Origin: JANOQP01 sp044227705
GTDB taxonomy: Bacteria > Bacteroidota > Bacteroidia > Chitinophagales > Saprospiraceae
Assembly (NCBI GenBank): GCA_044227705.1
Contig: JBGAWE010000041.1
Location: 1 to 25,207, forward strand
Length of the DNA stretch: 25,207 nucleotides
Direction: 5' to 3'
Each line of letters starts with the position of its first letter. Position 1 is the stretch's first letter. Below the pieces are notes generated by a model. It made no database searches and was not told the origin of the DNA. It was given only the letters and a program-made list of their open reading frames with translations. This document shows positions 1 through 6,821 of this stretch, piece after piece. Both the position numbers and the translations under genes were made by a program.

Positions 1-146
1 CCGCGCGTCAGCAGACCGATGAGCAACTGGTCGACCAGGTGCTGCTGGCCGACGATGACGTGGGCGGTCTCCTCGCGCAGGCGGTCGAGGAACTGGGCCT
101 CGCGGGCGATTTCTTGGTTGAGCTGTTCGATGTCCGTGTGGGTCAT
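1..146 (-). CDS. MoxR-family AAA+ ATPase, N-terminal fragment
   Basis: Only the first 48 codons are inside the window; the gene runs off the left edge. Read on the minus strand from the ATG at 146-144, the protein starts MTHTDIEQLNQEIAREAQFL and continues to HVIVGQQHLVDQLLIGLLTR. The segment VIVGQ..LVDQLLIGLL is the conserved lead-in to the Walker A loop of MoxR-type AAA+ ATPases, which remodel or activate partner proteins, often next to VWA-domain and DUF58 genes. The Walker A and B motifs lie outside the window, so activity cannot be judged. A 16-bp tandem repeat sits directly upstream of the start. The family call rests on a short but characteristic segment; other MoxR subfamilies cannot be told apart. 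Confidence 0.85.
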   Translation of the reverse strand, partial: MTHTDIEQLNQEIAREAQFLDRLREETAHVIVGQQHLVDQLLIGLLTR

Positions 147-149
147 TTT

Positions 150-181
150 TTTGAGGAATCGAGGATTTGAGGAATCGAGGA
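150..181. repeat. 16-bp perfect tandem duplication upstream of moxR-like gene
   Basis: The unit TTTGAGGAATCGAGGA occurs twice head to tail (150-165 and 166-181), followed by a partial echo (ATTGATTGA). It begins 4 bp upstream of the MoxR start codon, so it lies in that gene's presumed 5' leader. No function is evident. Confidence 0.8.
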
Positions 182-292
182 ATTGATTGAAACGGTGGCA
201 AAGAACCGCAAATCGGCCGGGCAAAGCCAGCGGGTTTTGAAAAATCGGGGGATGTTTAGCCCCGATATTTTCTCAAAAAAGTCTTCGACAAA

Positions 293-1558
293 ATGAGCCA
301 ACCAACTCGCGGCGCCGCCCTGCCGCCCATCGCCATCATCGGGGCGCTGTTCTTCATCTTCGGCTTTGCGACGTGGATCAACGCCACGCTCATCCCCTAT
401 TTCAAGCTCACGCTCGGGCTGAACGACGCGCAGTCGCTGCTCGTCGCCTCGGCTTTTTACCTCTCCTATTTCGTGATGGCCTTCCCGGCGGCCGGGATTT
501 TGAAAAAAACGGGGCTGAAAAACGGCATGACCCTCGGCCTGTGGGTGATGGCGGCGGGCGCGCTGCTCTTCCTCCCGGCGGCCTCGATGCGGGCCTATTG
601 GCTGTTCCTAGTCGGCCTGTTCACCATCGCGACGGGGCTGACGGTCTTGCAAACGGCGGCCAACCCCTACGTCGTCGCGCTCGGCCCGCACGAGAGCGCG
701 GCGGCCCGCATTTCCATCATGGGCGTCTGCAACAAGGTGGCCGGGATGGTCGCGCCGCTGCTGCTCATCCACGCCATCACCCGAAGCTCCGACGAGATCG
801 ACAACATCAAAGCCCTCCTCCCGACGCTCGACGCGGCCGGGCGCGACGCGGTTTTGCAGGAGCTTTCCGGGCGGCTCTCGACCCCTTATTTGATAATGGC
901 GGGGGTGCTTTTCGGCCTCGGGCTGCTGGTCAGGTTTTCCGGCCTGCCCGAAATCGAGGAAAAGGACGACAGCGGCCAGCTCGTCGGCGGCCCCGAGGTT
1001 TCGAGCATCTTTCAAATCCCGCACCTCGTGCTGGGGGCGGTGGCGATTTTCATGGCGGTCGCCGTCGAGGTCGTCTCGGCCGACACCATCATCGGCTACG
1101 CCGAAAGGGCGGGCTACACGTTCGCGGAGGCGAAGTTCTTCCCGACCCTCGTGCTCGGGCTGATGGTCGTCGGGTACCTCGTCGGGACGGCCACCATCCC
1201 GAAGTTCATCTCGCAGCGGCGGGCGCTCTATTACATTTCGCTGCTCGGGCTGCTGCTGTCGGCGGCGGTCGTGGCGATTTCGGGCCAAGTCTCCGTCTGG
1301 GCGCTCGCCGCGACGGGGCTTGCCAACGCGCTCCTCTGGCCCGCCATCTGGCCGCTCGCCCTCGACGGCCTCGGCCGCTGGACGAAAAGCGGCTCGGCCC
1401 TCCTCATCATGGGCATCATCGGCGGCTCGCTGCTGCCGCCGCTCTACGGCATGGTCAGCGACCGGACGGGGCCGCAGACGGCGTACTTGCTGCTCATCCC
1501 GTGCTATGCCTTCCTCCTATATTATGCAACAAACGGCTGGAAAGCTGGCCGTTCTTGA
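293..1558 (+). CDS. FucP/GluP-type sugar MFS transporter (sugar:H+ symporter)
   Basis: This 421-residue inner-membrane protein resembles the FucP (L-fucose:H+ symporter) and GluP (glucose/galactose) branch of the major facilitator superfamily. About 12 hydrophobic segments are visible. The first runs from about residue 12 (IAIIGALFFIFGFATWIN), and the segment around residues 118-127 contains the family signature LQTAANPYV. The FGFATWIN stretch near residue 23 and the R/K-rich turn KKTG at 71-74 also fit. Length matches the family (about 410-440). The likely role is proton-driven uptake of a monosaccharide; the exact sugar cannot be read from sequence. The ATG at 293 was chosen because it directly precedes the first membrane segment. 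The gene is monocistronic: it is divergent from the MoxR-like gene and ends 18 bp before a strong terminator shared with ddl. Confidence 0.93.
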   Translation: MSQPTRGAALPPIAIIGALFFIFGFATWINATLIPYFKLTLGLNDAQSLLVASAFYLSYFVMAFPAAGILKKTGLKNGMTLGLWVMAAGALLFLPAASMRAYWLFLVGLFTIATGLTVLQTAANPYVVALGPHESAAARISIMGVCNKVAGMVAPLLLIHAITRSSDEIDNIKALLPTLDAAGRDAVLQELSGRLSTPYLIMAGVLFGLGLLVRFSGLPEIEEKDDSGQLVGGPEVSSIFQIPHLVLGAVAIFMAVAVEVVSADTIIGYAERAGYTFAEAKFFPTLVLGLMVVGYLVGTATIPKFISQRRALYYISLLGLLLSAAVVAISGQVSVWALAATGLANALLWPAIWPLALDGLGRWTKSGSALLIMGIIGGSLLPPLYGMVSDRTGPQTAYLLLIPCYAFLLYYATNGWKAGRS

Positions 1559-1576
1559 CCCAACGGTTGCGCACGA

Positions 1577-1611
1577 AAAAAGGCCGCACCCATGCCGGAT
1601 GCGGCCTTTTT
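1577..1611. terminator. Bidirectional rho-independent terminator between sugar transporter and ddl
   Basis: AAAAAGGCCGCA (1577-1588) and TGCGGCCTTTTT (1600-1611) form a perfect 12-bp inverted repeat with an 11-nt loop. It has a GC core, T-run on the plus strand and A-run on the other side. It can terminate the plus-strand transporter (ends 1558) and the minus-strand ddl operon (ends 1628). Confidence 0.88.
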
Positions 1612-1627
1612 CATTGGCCGGTTGCTC

Positions 1628-2587
1628 TTATGAAAGAGCTTCCTCCATCACCCCGTTGAAAAATTCATGGAGCGTCATCCCCGCCGCCACCGCCTGCTGC
1701 GGCACGAGGCTCGCGTCGGTCATGCCGGGGATGGTGTTCACCTCGATGATTTGAAAGACCTCGCCGACGAGGATGTAGTCGACCCGCACGAAGCCCCGGC
1801 AGCCGAGGATGCCGTAGATTTTCCGGGTCCACGACTGGCAGAGGGCGGTCTGCTCCGGGGTCAGCGGGGCGGGCGTGATCTCCACCGACTTGCCCTCGTA
1901 CTTTGCCTGAAAGGTGAAAAACTCGTCGTCCGGCCTGATTTCGGTGATGGGCAGGACGACGACCTCGCCGCCGACCTGCATCACGCCGTTGGCAAACTCG
2001 CGGCCCGGCATGAAGGCCTCGACCATCACGGTTTCAGAGAATTGGAAGGCGTAGTCGATCGCCGTCGGCAGCTCGGCCGCTGTTTTCACTTTTGAAACCC
2101 CGAACGACGAGCCGTGGTCGTTCGGCTTGACGAAGACCGGCAGGCCGAGCGTGGCCAGCTTTTCGAGGTCGATGTTTTCTCCTTTTTTCAGCAAAAAAGA
2201 AGGCGCCATCGGAACGCCGTGCGGGGCGAGGAGGGCTTTCGTCGCCGCCTTGTTCATCGTCAGGGCCGACACGAAGCCGTCGCAGCAGGTGTACGGCACG
2301 CCGAGCATTTCGAGGTAGCCCTGCATCTGCCCGTTCTCGAGCGGCGCGCCGTGCAAGGCGGCGAAGGCGGCGTGGAAGCGGACCTTCTCCCCGTCGACTT
2401 TTATGGAGAAATCGTTCTTGTCGACGGCCGCGCCGGTCGCCAGCTCGTGCCATTCGGCGCCTTTCACATCGATTTCAAAAGCTCGGAACCGCTTCGGGTC
2501 GAGGTACTTCTTGACGACCGCCGAGCTTTTCAGCGAGACGACGCGCTCCTCGGAGTCGCCGCCGGTAAGGATGGCTATATTTTTCAT
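1628..2587 (-). CDS. ddl: D-alanine--D-alanine ligase
   Basis: The enzyme joins two D-alanines using ATP, making the terminal dipeptide of the peptidoglycan stem peptide in the cytoplasm. The 319-residue length and ATP-grasp fold are typical of Ddl. Visible motifs are the N-terminal NIAILTGGDSEERVVSL, an LHG motif at 78-80, the ATP-grasp glycine-rich segment VFVKPNDHGSSFGVSKV (151-167), GFVRVDY (265-271) and the C-terminal EVNTIPGMT (282-290) that binds Mg-ATP and substrate. The usual HGxxGEDG loop reads HGAPLENG here, a small departure. The ATG at 2587 is chosen because it starts exactly at the family N-terminus; a longer open frame to 2695 only reads through the upstream gene. The start overlaps the upstream stop by 4 nt (ATGA), which suggests translational coupling. 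Confidence 0.95.
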   Translation of the reverse strand: MKNIAILTGGDSEERVVSLKSSAVVKKYLDPKRFRAFEIDVKGAEWHELATGAAVDKNDFSIKVDGEKVRFHAAFAALHGAPLENGQMQGYLEMLGVPYTCCDGFVSALTMNKAATKALLAPHGVPMAPSFLLKKGENIDLEKLATLGLPVFVKPNDHGSSFGVSKVKTAAELPTAIDYAFQFSETVMVEAFMPGREFANGVMQVGGEVVVLPITEIRPDDEFFTFQAKYEGKSVEITPAPLTPEQTALCQSWTRKIYGILGCRGFVRVDYILVGEVFQIIEVNTIPGMTDASLVPQQAVAAGMTLHEFFNGVMEEALS

Positions 2588-3672
2588 GATTGAGATTTGG
2601 TTGTTGCCGCCTTTCTGCGAACGTGCCGCGCCACCCAGTTCGGCACCACGATGGCCCCGACGAATAGGTAGCCGTAGTAGGCCATCAGCCGCCACACGAG
2701 CGCCACGACGGGGGCCAGCCCGCGCGGGATGAAGTCGCTCAAAAACCTCCCGAACGTCATCTCGACCAGCCCAGAGCCGCCCGGCGTGACGAAGAAAGCG
2801 CTGATGGTGAACATCGCCGCCAACCGGCCGAAAAGGAAAAGCTGCGTCGCGCCGTCAATCGGAGTTTCGGGCACGAAGGCCACGATGAGGCAGTTGATGA
2901 GGATGAACTTGCACGTCCACGCGCCGATGGTCGAAAAGATGACGCCGAGGTGGAAGGCGCGGCCCCGGCCTCGAAGCTCGCGGGCGGCGAGGACGAAATC
3001 GGCGGCCAGTTTCCGCAGGCCGTCGCGCCTGTTTTTCAAAAAAGGGAGCCGCCCGACGAGGTTGAACAGACCCGCCGCGTCTTGCGGCCTGATGAACAGG
3101 AAGTAGGCGAACGCCAGGCCGTAGCTCGCCATGACGGCGTAGGCGACGAAGAAGGCGTAGCCCCAGCCGGTCGTCGCGTCGAAGCTCGTCATCTCCGGCT
3201 GGATGAGGCGCGGGCCGAAAATGGAGACGAGCGGCGGGTAGATGGAGACGAAAAAGAGCGAGTCGCAGATGATGGTGTAGAGGATGGCGGCAGCGGTTTT
3301 TGCCGGGGGCAGTTTCTCTCTGTTCAACACGAAAAGCATGACGAACGGCCCGCCCTTCGACGTCGGCGTGAGGTTGGCCGAGAACTCCCAGATGCAGATC
3401 AGCTCGATGGCCTTGCGCCACGAAAAATGGCCGCCGCCGAGCAGCCGCATCCGGTTGGAATAGCACAAGTGCCTGAAAACCAGGAAGATAAGGGCGAGGC
3501 CGACCCAGCCAAGCAGCCGCCCGTCCCACTCGATTTGGCGCAGCGCCTCATAGTCGACCTGCTTTCTGAACATCCACGCCGCCACGCCGAGGCCAATCGC
3601 GACGGGCAGCACGATGCGGCTCGGGTTCAGTTTTTTGAGAGCGGCCTGTTCTTGGATTTCCTCTTCCTGCAT
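2584..3672 (-). CDS. Lysylphosphatidylglycerol synthase TM-region family (UPF0104) membrane protein
   Basis: This 362-residue integral membrane protein has about eight hydrophobic segments, beginning with residues from about 17 (IVLPVAIGLGVAAWMF). It matches the TM-only part of MprF, also called the UPF0104/YbhN family. Supporting segments are FSANLTPTSKGGPFVMLFVL, which carries the family's N-x-x-P-x-x-x-G-G pattern, and FVTPGGSGLVEMTF in the C-terminal half. Members lacking the synthase domain are thought to help move lipids or lipid-linked molecules across the inner membrane; the substrate is unknown here. The ATG at 3672 is the first Met in frame after the intergenic region, and the larger open frame to 4311 is antisense to the CBM9 lipoprotein. 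A promoter-like box lies at 3689-3696. The stop overlaps the ddl start (ATGA). Confidence 0.85.
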   Translation of the reverse strand: MQEEEIQEQAALKKLNPSRIVLPVAIGLGVAAWMFRKQVDYEALRQIEWDGRLLGWVGLALIFLVFRHLCYSNRMRLLGGGHFSWRKAIELICIWEFSANLTPTSKGGPFVMLFVLNREKLPPAKTAAAILYTIICDSLFFVSIYPPLVSIFGPRLIQPEMTSFDATTGWGYAFFVAYAVMASYGLAFAYFLFIRPQDAAGLFNLVGRLPFLKNRRDGLRKLAADFVLAARELRGRGRAFHLGVIFSTIGAWTCKFILINCLIVAFVPETPIDGATQLFLFGRLAAMFTISAFFVTPGGSGLVEMTFGRFLSDFIPRGLAPVVALVWRLMAYYGYLFVGAIVVPNWVARHVRRKAATTKSQS

Positions 3673-3688
3673 GATGATTTTGGTCGGG

Positions 3689-3696
3689 CGAAAGTA
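3689..3696 (-). promoter_or_regulatory. Candidate -7 box for the UPF0104-ddl operon
   Basis: On the minus strand the sequence reads TACTTTCG, seven of eight matches to the Bacteroidota -7 element TAnnTTTG. It lies 16 bp upstream of the ATG at 3672, so the leader would be about ten nucleotides. No clear -33 TTTG was found at standard distance. The same octamer precedes the Na+/solute symporter. Confidence 0.45.
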
Positions 3697-3718
3697 GACG
3701 GCCGTCGCAGTTCCGGTT

Positions 3719-3749
3719 TTTGGCCGGGCAAATCGGGTGGCTACTTTCA
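3719..3749 (+). promoter_or_regulatory. Candidate -33/-7 promoter of the CBM9-like lipoprotein gene
   Basis: TTTG at 3719-3722 is followed after exactly 19 nt by TACTTTCA at 3742-3749. This fits the Bacteroidota layout TTTG-N19-TAnnTTTG, with two mismatches in the -7 box. It ends 16 bp before the ATG at 3766 and is divergent from the box at 3689-3696. Confidence 0.5.
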
Positions 3750-3765
3750 CCCAAAATTTTTTCGA

Positions 3766-4578
3766 ATGAAAAACTGGCTCAACCTCCACTCGGCGATGGC
3801 CGCCGCCGCGCTCCTCACTTGCTTTGCCTGCAGCAACTCCGCACCCACGGAGGAGTACAAAACGCACGAGAGCACCGCCCCCGCCCGGCCCGCCGTCGAC
3901 TCGATGAGCCTTTTCCCGCGGTTCTTCGAGGCGCAAAAACTGGCCGGGAAGCCCAAGTTCACCGGCCGGGCAGACGACCCGATTTTCAAAAACTCGGCGT
4001 GGCTCCCGCTCGACCAAGTATGGATTGGGAAGAAGCCCGCGCCCGAGGATTTCGCCGGCCGTTTCAAAGTGGCTTGGGACAGGGATGCCCTCTACGTCCT
4101 CGCCGAGATTGTCGACGACAAGCTGGAGGACACCCACCCCGACGGCCTCGTGAAGTACTGGGACGACGACTGCCTCGAAATATTCGTCGACGAGGACGGC
4201 TCGGGCGGCATCCACCAGTTCTCTCACAACGCCTTTGCCTACCATGTCGCCCTTGATGGAAACGTGGCGGACTTCGGCCCCGACAGCCTGCCACATTTCT
4301 TCAACGACCACTGCCGGACGGTGCGCCGCACGACGGGCAACACGACCGTCTGGGAGGTCGCTGTGATAATCTTCGACGACAAGTACGACTCAAAAAAGGC
4401 GGCGAATCGGCCCGTCCGATTGGAAAAGGGCAAGAAGATGGGCTTCGCGCTCGCCTATTGCGACAACGACGGCAGCCCGGAAAGGGAGAACTTCATCGGC
4501 TCCGTGTTCGTCCCCGGCGCGGACAAGAACCGGGGGTACATCGACGCGGGGATTTTCGGGAAGCTGATGTTGAAGTGA
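3766..4578 (+). CDS. Lipoprotein with a CBM9-like (DOMON-type) carbohydrate-binding domain
   Basis: This is a 270-residue exported protein. The N-terminus has a short hydrophobic stretch (residues 10-18) followed by CFACSNS, so C22 (or less likely C19) would be the lipidated cysteine; the residue at -3 is Cys rather than the usual Leu, so the lipobox is not perfect. From about residue 65 the pattern matches CBM9-type beta-sandwich domains of xylanases and related lipoproteins: a short GRADDPIFKNSAWLPL strand, then FKVAWDRDALYVLAEIVDDKL, WDDDCLEIFVDEDG and WEVAVIIF. Such domains bind the ends of sugar chains. No catalytic domain is fused, so it may be a surface glycan-binding protein or a redox-type DOMON relative. 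The ATG at 3766 precedes the signal sequence; earlier in-frame codons are antisense to the neighbour. It converges on the permease gene with a 13-bp gap and no hairpin. Confidence 0.82.
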   Translation: MKNWLNLHSAMAAAALLTCFACSNSAPTEEYKTHESTAPARPAVDSMSLFPRFFEAQKLAGKPKFTGRADDPIFKNSAWLPLDQVWIGKKPAPEDFAGRFKVAWDRDALYVLAEIVDDKLEDTHPDGLVKYWDDDCLEIFVDEDGSGGIHQFSHNAFAYHVALDGNVADFGPDSLPHFFNDHCRTVRRTTGNTTVWEVAVIIFDDKYDSKKAANRPVRLEKGKKMGFALAYCDNDGSPERENFIGSVFVPGADKNRGYIDAGIFGKLMLK

Positions 4579-4591
4579 TTTTCGGTCGCCC

Positions 4592-5812
4592 TCACTCCTC
4601 TTTCAAATAAGCCGGCACCCGCCCCGCTCGCGCCGCCGCCGGCCAAGCCGCCAACAGCCCGATGCCGACGACGACCGCCGCGATGGGCAAAAAGTCCGCC
4701 GCCCGCATCTCGATAGGGTAGCTCGACACGAGAAAGCCCTCCGGGATGCGGACGAGGCCGTATTCCTTCTGCAAAAAATAGAGCACCCCTGCGACGGCCG
4801 CCCCGATGGCCAGCCCGAGGCCACCGAGCAGCAGCCCCTCGAGGAGGAAGACGCGGCGGATGGCCCCCTCGTCGGCCCCGAGGCTGCGGAGGGTGGAGAG
4901 GTCCTTCTGCTTGTCGAGCACGAGCATCCACAGGGCGCCGACCATGTTGAACGCCATCAGCAAAAGGGTGAGGGAGAGGATGGCGAAGGAGAGCCACTTT
5001 TCGAGCCGCATCAGTTTGAGGAAGGCCTCGTTCTGCTCGAAGCGGTCTTCGACGGTCAGGCCTGGGTCGGCGAGGATGGCCGCGATTTGTCTTTTCACGG
5101 AGCCGACGGACGCGCCCGGCCGCAGCCGGATTTCAATCGAGCTCAAAATGGAGTCGCTGCCCAAAAGCTCGCGGGCGAAGCCGAGGCTGGAGACAACGTA
5201 TTGATTGTCAAAGTCTTGCTGCACGGCGAACGTCCCCGCCGGGCGGACGGAGAGGCTGGTGAAGGGCTTTTCCATCGGCCCGGCCTCCTCCTTTTTGGGC
5301 ATGTAGACGGTCAGCTCCGAGAAGGGGTCGTCGACGTTTGCCGAGAGCTTGTTGCGCATCCCGGCACCGAGGACGGCCTGCGGCTCGCCGCCCCTTTCGA
5401 GGGAAAAAACGCCCTCCCGAATCGTCGAGTCGAGGTGGGTGACGGCGGCGTAGTATTTGTCGACGCCTTTCAAAGTTCCGAAATCTTGGCTGCCGTTGTA
5501 CTCAAAAAAGGCCGTCTCCTCGACCGTCGCCGAGGCCGCCGCGACGCCGGGCAGCGAGCGGATTTGGGCGATTTTCGAGGAATCCTCGGGGAAGAACTTC
5601 CCCTTCGCCGCCTCGATTTTGACGTCGGGCGAGAAGTAGCCGAACAGCCCGGCCAGCAGCGACTCGAAGCCGTTGAAAACAGACAGCACGAGGATGAGCG
5701 CGGCGGTGCCGACGGCGATGCCGAAGACCGCGATGCCCGTGATGAGGTTGACGGCGTTGGTGCTCTTCTTGGCGAAGAGGTAGCGGCGGGCGATGGTCCA
5801 GGAGAAGTTCAA
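4592..5812 (-). CDS. FtsX/LolE-type ABC transporter permease
   Basis: This protein of about 406 residues has the layout of LolC/LolE/FtsX permeases: an N-terminal membrane helix after ARRYLFAKK (GIAVFGIAVGTAALILVLSV), a periplasmic domain of about 200 residues, then three C-terminal helices (LSFAILSLTLLLMAFNMVGA, LLEGLLLGGLGLAIGAAVAG, FLPIAAVVVGIGLLAAWPAA). The motif LSTLRSLGADEGAIRRVFLLEG between helices is the conserved FtsX loop that contacts the ATPase. It probably acts with an ATPase encoded elsewhere in moving lipoproteins or in cell-envelope work. I chose TTG at 5812 (LNFSWTIARRYL) because homologues begin at this point. An ATG at 5863 adds 17 residues but overlaps the upstream gene by 38 nt, and those residues look like an out-of-frame reading of it. 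Confidence 0.9.
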   Translation of the reverse strand: MNFSWTIARRYLFAKKSTNAVNLITGIAVFGIAVGTAALILVLSVFNGFESLLAGLFGYFSPDVKIEAAKGKFFPEDSSKIAQIRSLPGVAAASATVEETAFFEYNGSQDFGTLKGVDKYYAAVTHLDSTIREGVFSLERGGEPQAVLGAGMRNKLSANVDDPFSELTVYMPKKEEAGPMEKPFTSLSVRPAGTFAVQQDFDNQYVVSSLGFARELLGSDSILSSIEIRLRPGASVGSVKRQIAAILADPGLTVEDRFEQNEAFLKLMRLEKWLSFAILSLTLLLMAFNMVGALWMLVLDKQKDLSTLRSLGADEGAIRRVFLLEGLLLGGLGLAIGAAVAGVLYFLQKEYGLVRIPEGFLVSSYPIEMRAADFLPIAAVVVGIGLLAAWPAAARAGRVPAYLKEE

Positions 5813-5825
5813 TTGGAGGGAATGT

Positions 5826-6044
5826 TCAGGCGGGCTGGCCCATTTTTCGGGCGTAAAGGTCATAGACGTTCTGCCCGACGCGTTCGGTCAGCGTATCCAT
5901 GAGCAGCCAGAGCTCGTCGAGAGAAAGCCCGCGAATGTGCTCTTTGAAGAAGCTCACATAGGCCTCGGGCTGGTCGGCGGCCTGTGCGAAGAAGAGATCG
6001 ACCAACTGTTGGACTTTGGGCGAAAGGGCAACTTGCTCGGTCAT
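5826..6044 (-). CDS. Small hypothetical protein (72 aa)
   Basis: Not recognised. The protein begins MTEQVALSPKVQQLVDLFF and ends YDLYARKMGQPA. It has no signal peptide or long hydrophobic segment and looks all-helical, with Leu/Val/Phe spacing typical of a small cytoplasmic helical bundle. It is real rather than chance: the start overlaps the stop of the previous small gene (ATGA at 6041-6044), codon use matches the neighbours, and it sits tightly in a minus-strand run leading to the FtsX-type permease 13 bp downstream. The longer frame to 6122 is a reading of the upstream gene. Function is unknown; an accessory role to its neighbours is inference only. Confidence 0.7.
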   Translation of the reverse strand: MTEQVALSPKVQQLVDLFFAQAADQPEAYVSFFKEHIRGLSLDELWLLMDTLTERVGQNVYDLYARKMGQPA

Positions 6045-6217
6045 TTTATGATATTTAAGACTCTCCGGTATTCGTTGATTTTGTCCAGAATGGAATCGAC
6101 CTTTTTCATGGTCTCTGACCACGGCTCGCCAAGCATCTTTGATTCCTCGACAACGATTGGGAGGACTTGGTAGAGGATGAGGATTTGCCGTCGGGCGATT
6201 TCTTCATCGGAGGACAT
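6041..6217 (-). CDS. Small hypothetical protein (58 aa)
   Basis: Not recognised. The 58-residue product starts MSSDEEIARRQILILYQVLP and ends INEYRRVLNIIK. It is predicted helical and charged, with a possible amphipathic coiled-coil segment near the C-terminus (MKKVDSILDKINEYRRVL). It has no signal peptide or membrane segment. The ATG at 6217 follows a perfect Bacteroidota -7 box (TATTTTTG, 6244-6251), which supports this start over the longer frame to 6439. The stop is embedded in the start of the 72-residue gene (ATGA). It lies 40 bp downstream of the membrane protein ending at 6258. Confidence 0.65.
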   Translation of the reverse strand: MSSDEEIARRQILILYQVLPIVVEESKMLGEPWSETMKKVDSILDKINEYRRVLNIIK

Positions 6218-6243
6218 CGGCTGGTTTTCTCTGTTTTGTTCGA

Positions 6244-6251
6244 CAAAAATA
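6244..6251 (-). promoter_or_regulatory. Candidate -7 box (TATTTTTG) for the small-protein/permease genes
   Basis: The minus strand reads TATTTTTG, a perfect match to TAnnTTTG, 26 bp upstream of the ATG at 6217. A TTTG lies 24 nt further upstream (6276-6279), a little beyond the usual 19-21 nt. The box is inside the short gap after the membrane protein gene, so the small genes and permease may have their own promoter as well as read-through. Confidence 0.45.
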
Positions 6252-6257
6252 CCTCGG

Positions 6258-6707
6258 TCACGAGTCTTTTTCGTCCAAATCCTCCCGCTTCTTCGGCTTC
6301 GACTCGATTTCCTCAAAATCCACATACTCGCCCTCCCTCGCCGCCTCGCCCGGCCGCTCGAACGGGTCGCGCCCGCCGAAGAACTGCTGCTGCATCCGTT
6401 CGATGCGCCGCTTGGCCAGCGTGTTGAGGAACATCCCAAGCGCGGTGAATGGGAAGAAGACCACCGCCATCGCCAGCCCGACCAGCCCGCCGAGGGGGTT
6501 CATGCGAAAAAGGTTGACGAGCCGCATCCCCCAAGCCGCCGGGATTTTCCAGTCGATGACGAGCGCGAGGAGGAAGAAGACCGGCGCGGCGTACCAAAGC
6601 AGAAAGTAGAACTTGTAGAAAAGCCACCCCAGCGCGGCCATGACGGCCAGCGACACGAGGCAGCCGAAGGGGCCGACATTGGTGTTCGAGAAGCGGATTT
6701 GTGCCAT
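6258..6707 (-). CDS. Hypothetical multi-spanning membrane protein (149 aa)
   Basis: Not assigned to a family. Two adjacent hydrophobic segments occupy about residues 13-50 (LVSLAVMAALGWLFYKFYFLL is part of this) and a third lies near residues 73-95 (GGLVGLAMAVVFFPFTALGM). The C-terminal 50 residues are strongly charged and presumably cytoplasmic (RRIERMQQQFF, then an E/K/D-rich tail). There is no cleavable signal peptide or known catalytic motif. The ATG at 6707 is the first in frame after the intergenic region shared with the divergent thioredoxin-like lipoprotein. It heads a minus-strand run with two small proteins and an FtsX-type permease. The charged tail could be a contact site for those small proteins, but that is speculation. 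Confidence 0.75.
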   Translation of the reverse strand: MAQIRFSNTNVGPFGCLVSLAVMAALGWLFYKFYFLLWYAAPVFFLLALVIDWKIPAAWGMRLVNLFRMNPLGGLVGLAMAVVFFPFTALGMFLNTLAKRRIERMQQQFFGGRDPFERPGEAAREGEYVDFEEIESKPKKREDLDEKDS

Positions 6708-6821
6708 GTTTTTTGTGAAATTGACCGGATTCGGGGGCGAAGTTGGTCATCCAGCGGAAAAACTTTTGCCCCGGCGTGTGCGACAAATTGAGCGACCTTC
6801 GTTCCCGCAAAAAATTTCTGG

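Noticed and set aside
3673..4311. N-terminal extension of the UPF0104 protein
   Set aside because: The extra 213 codons run antisense through the CBM9-like lipoprotein and have no similarity; the real start is at 3672.
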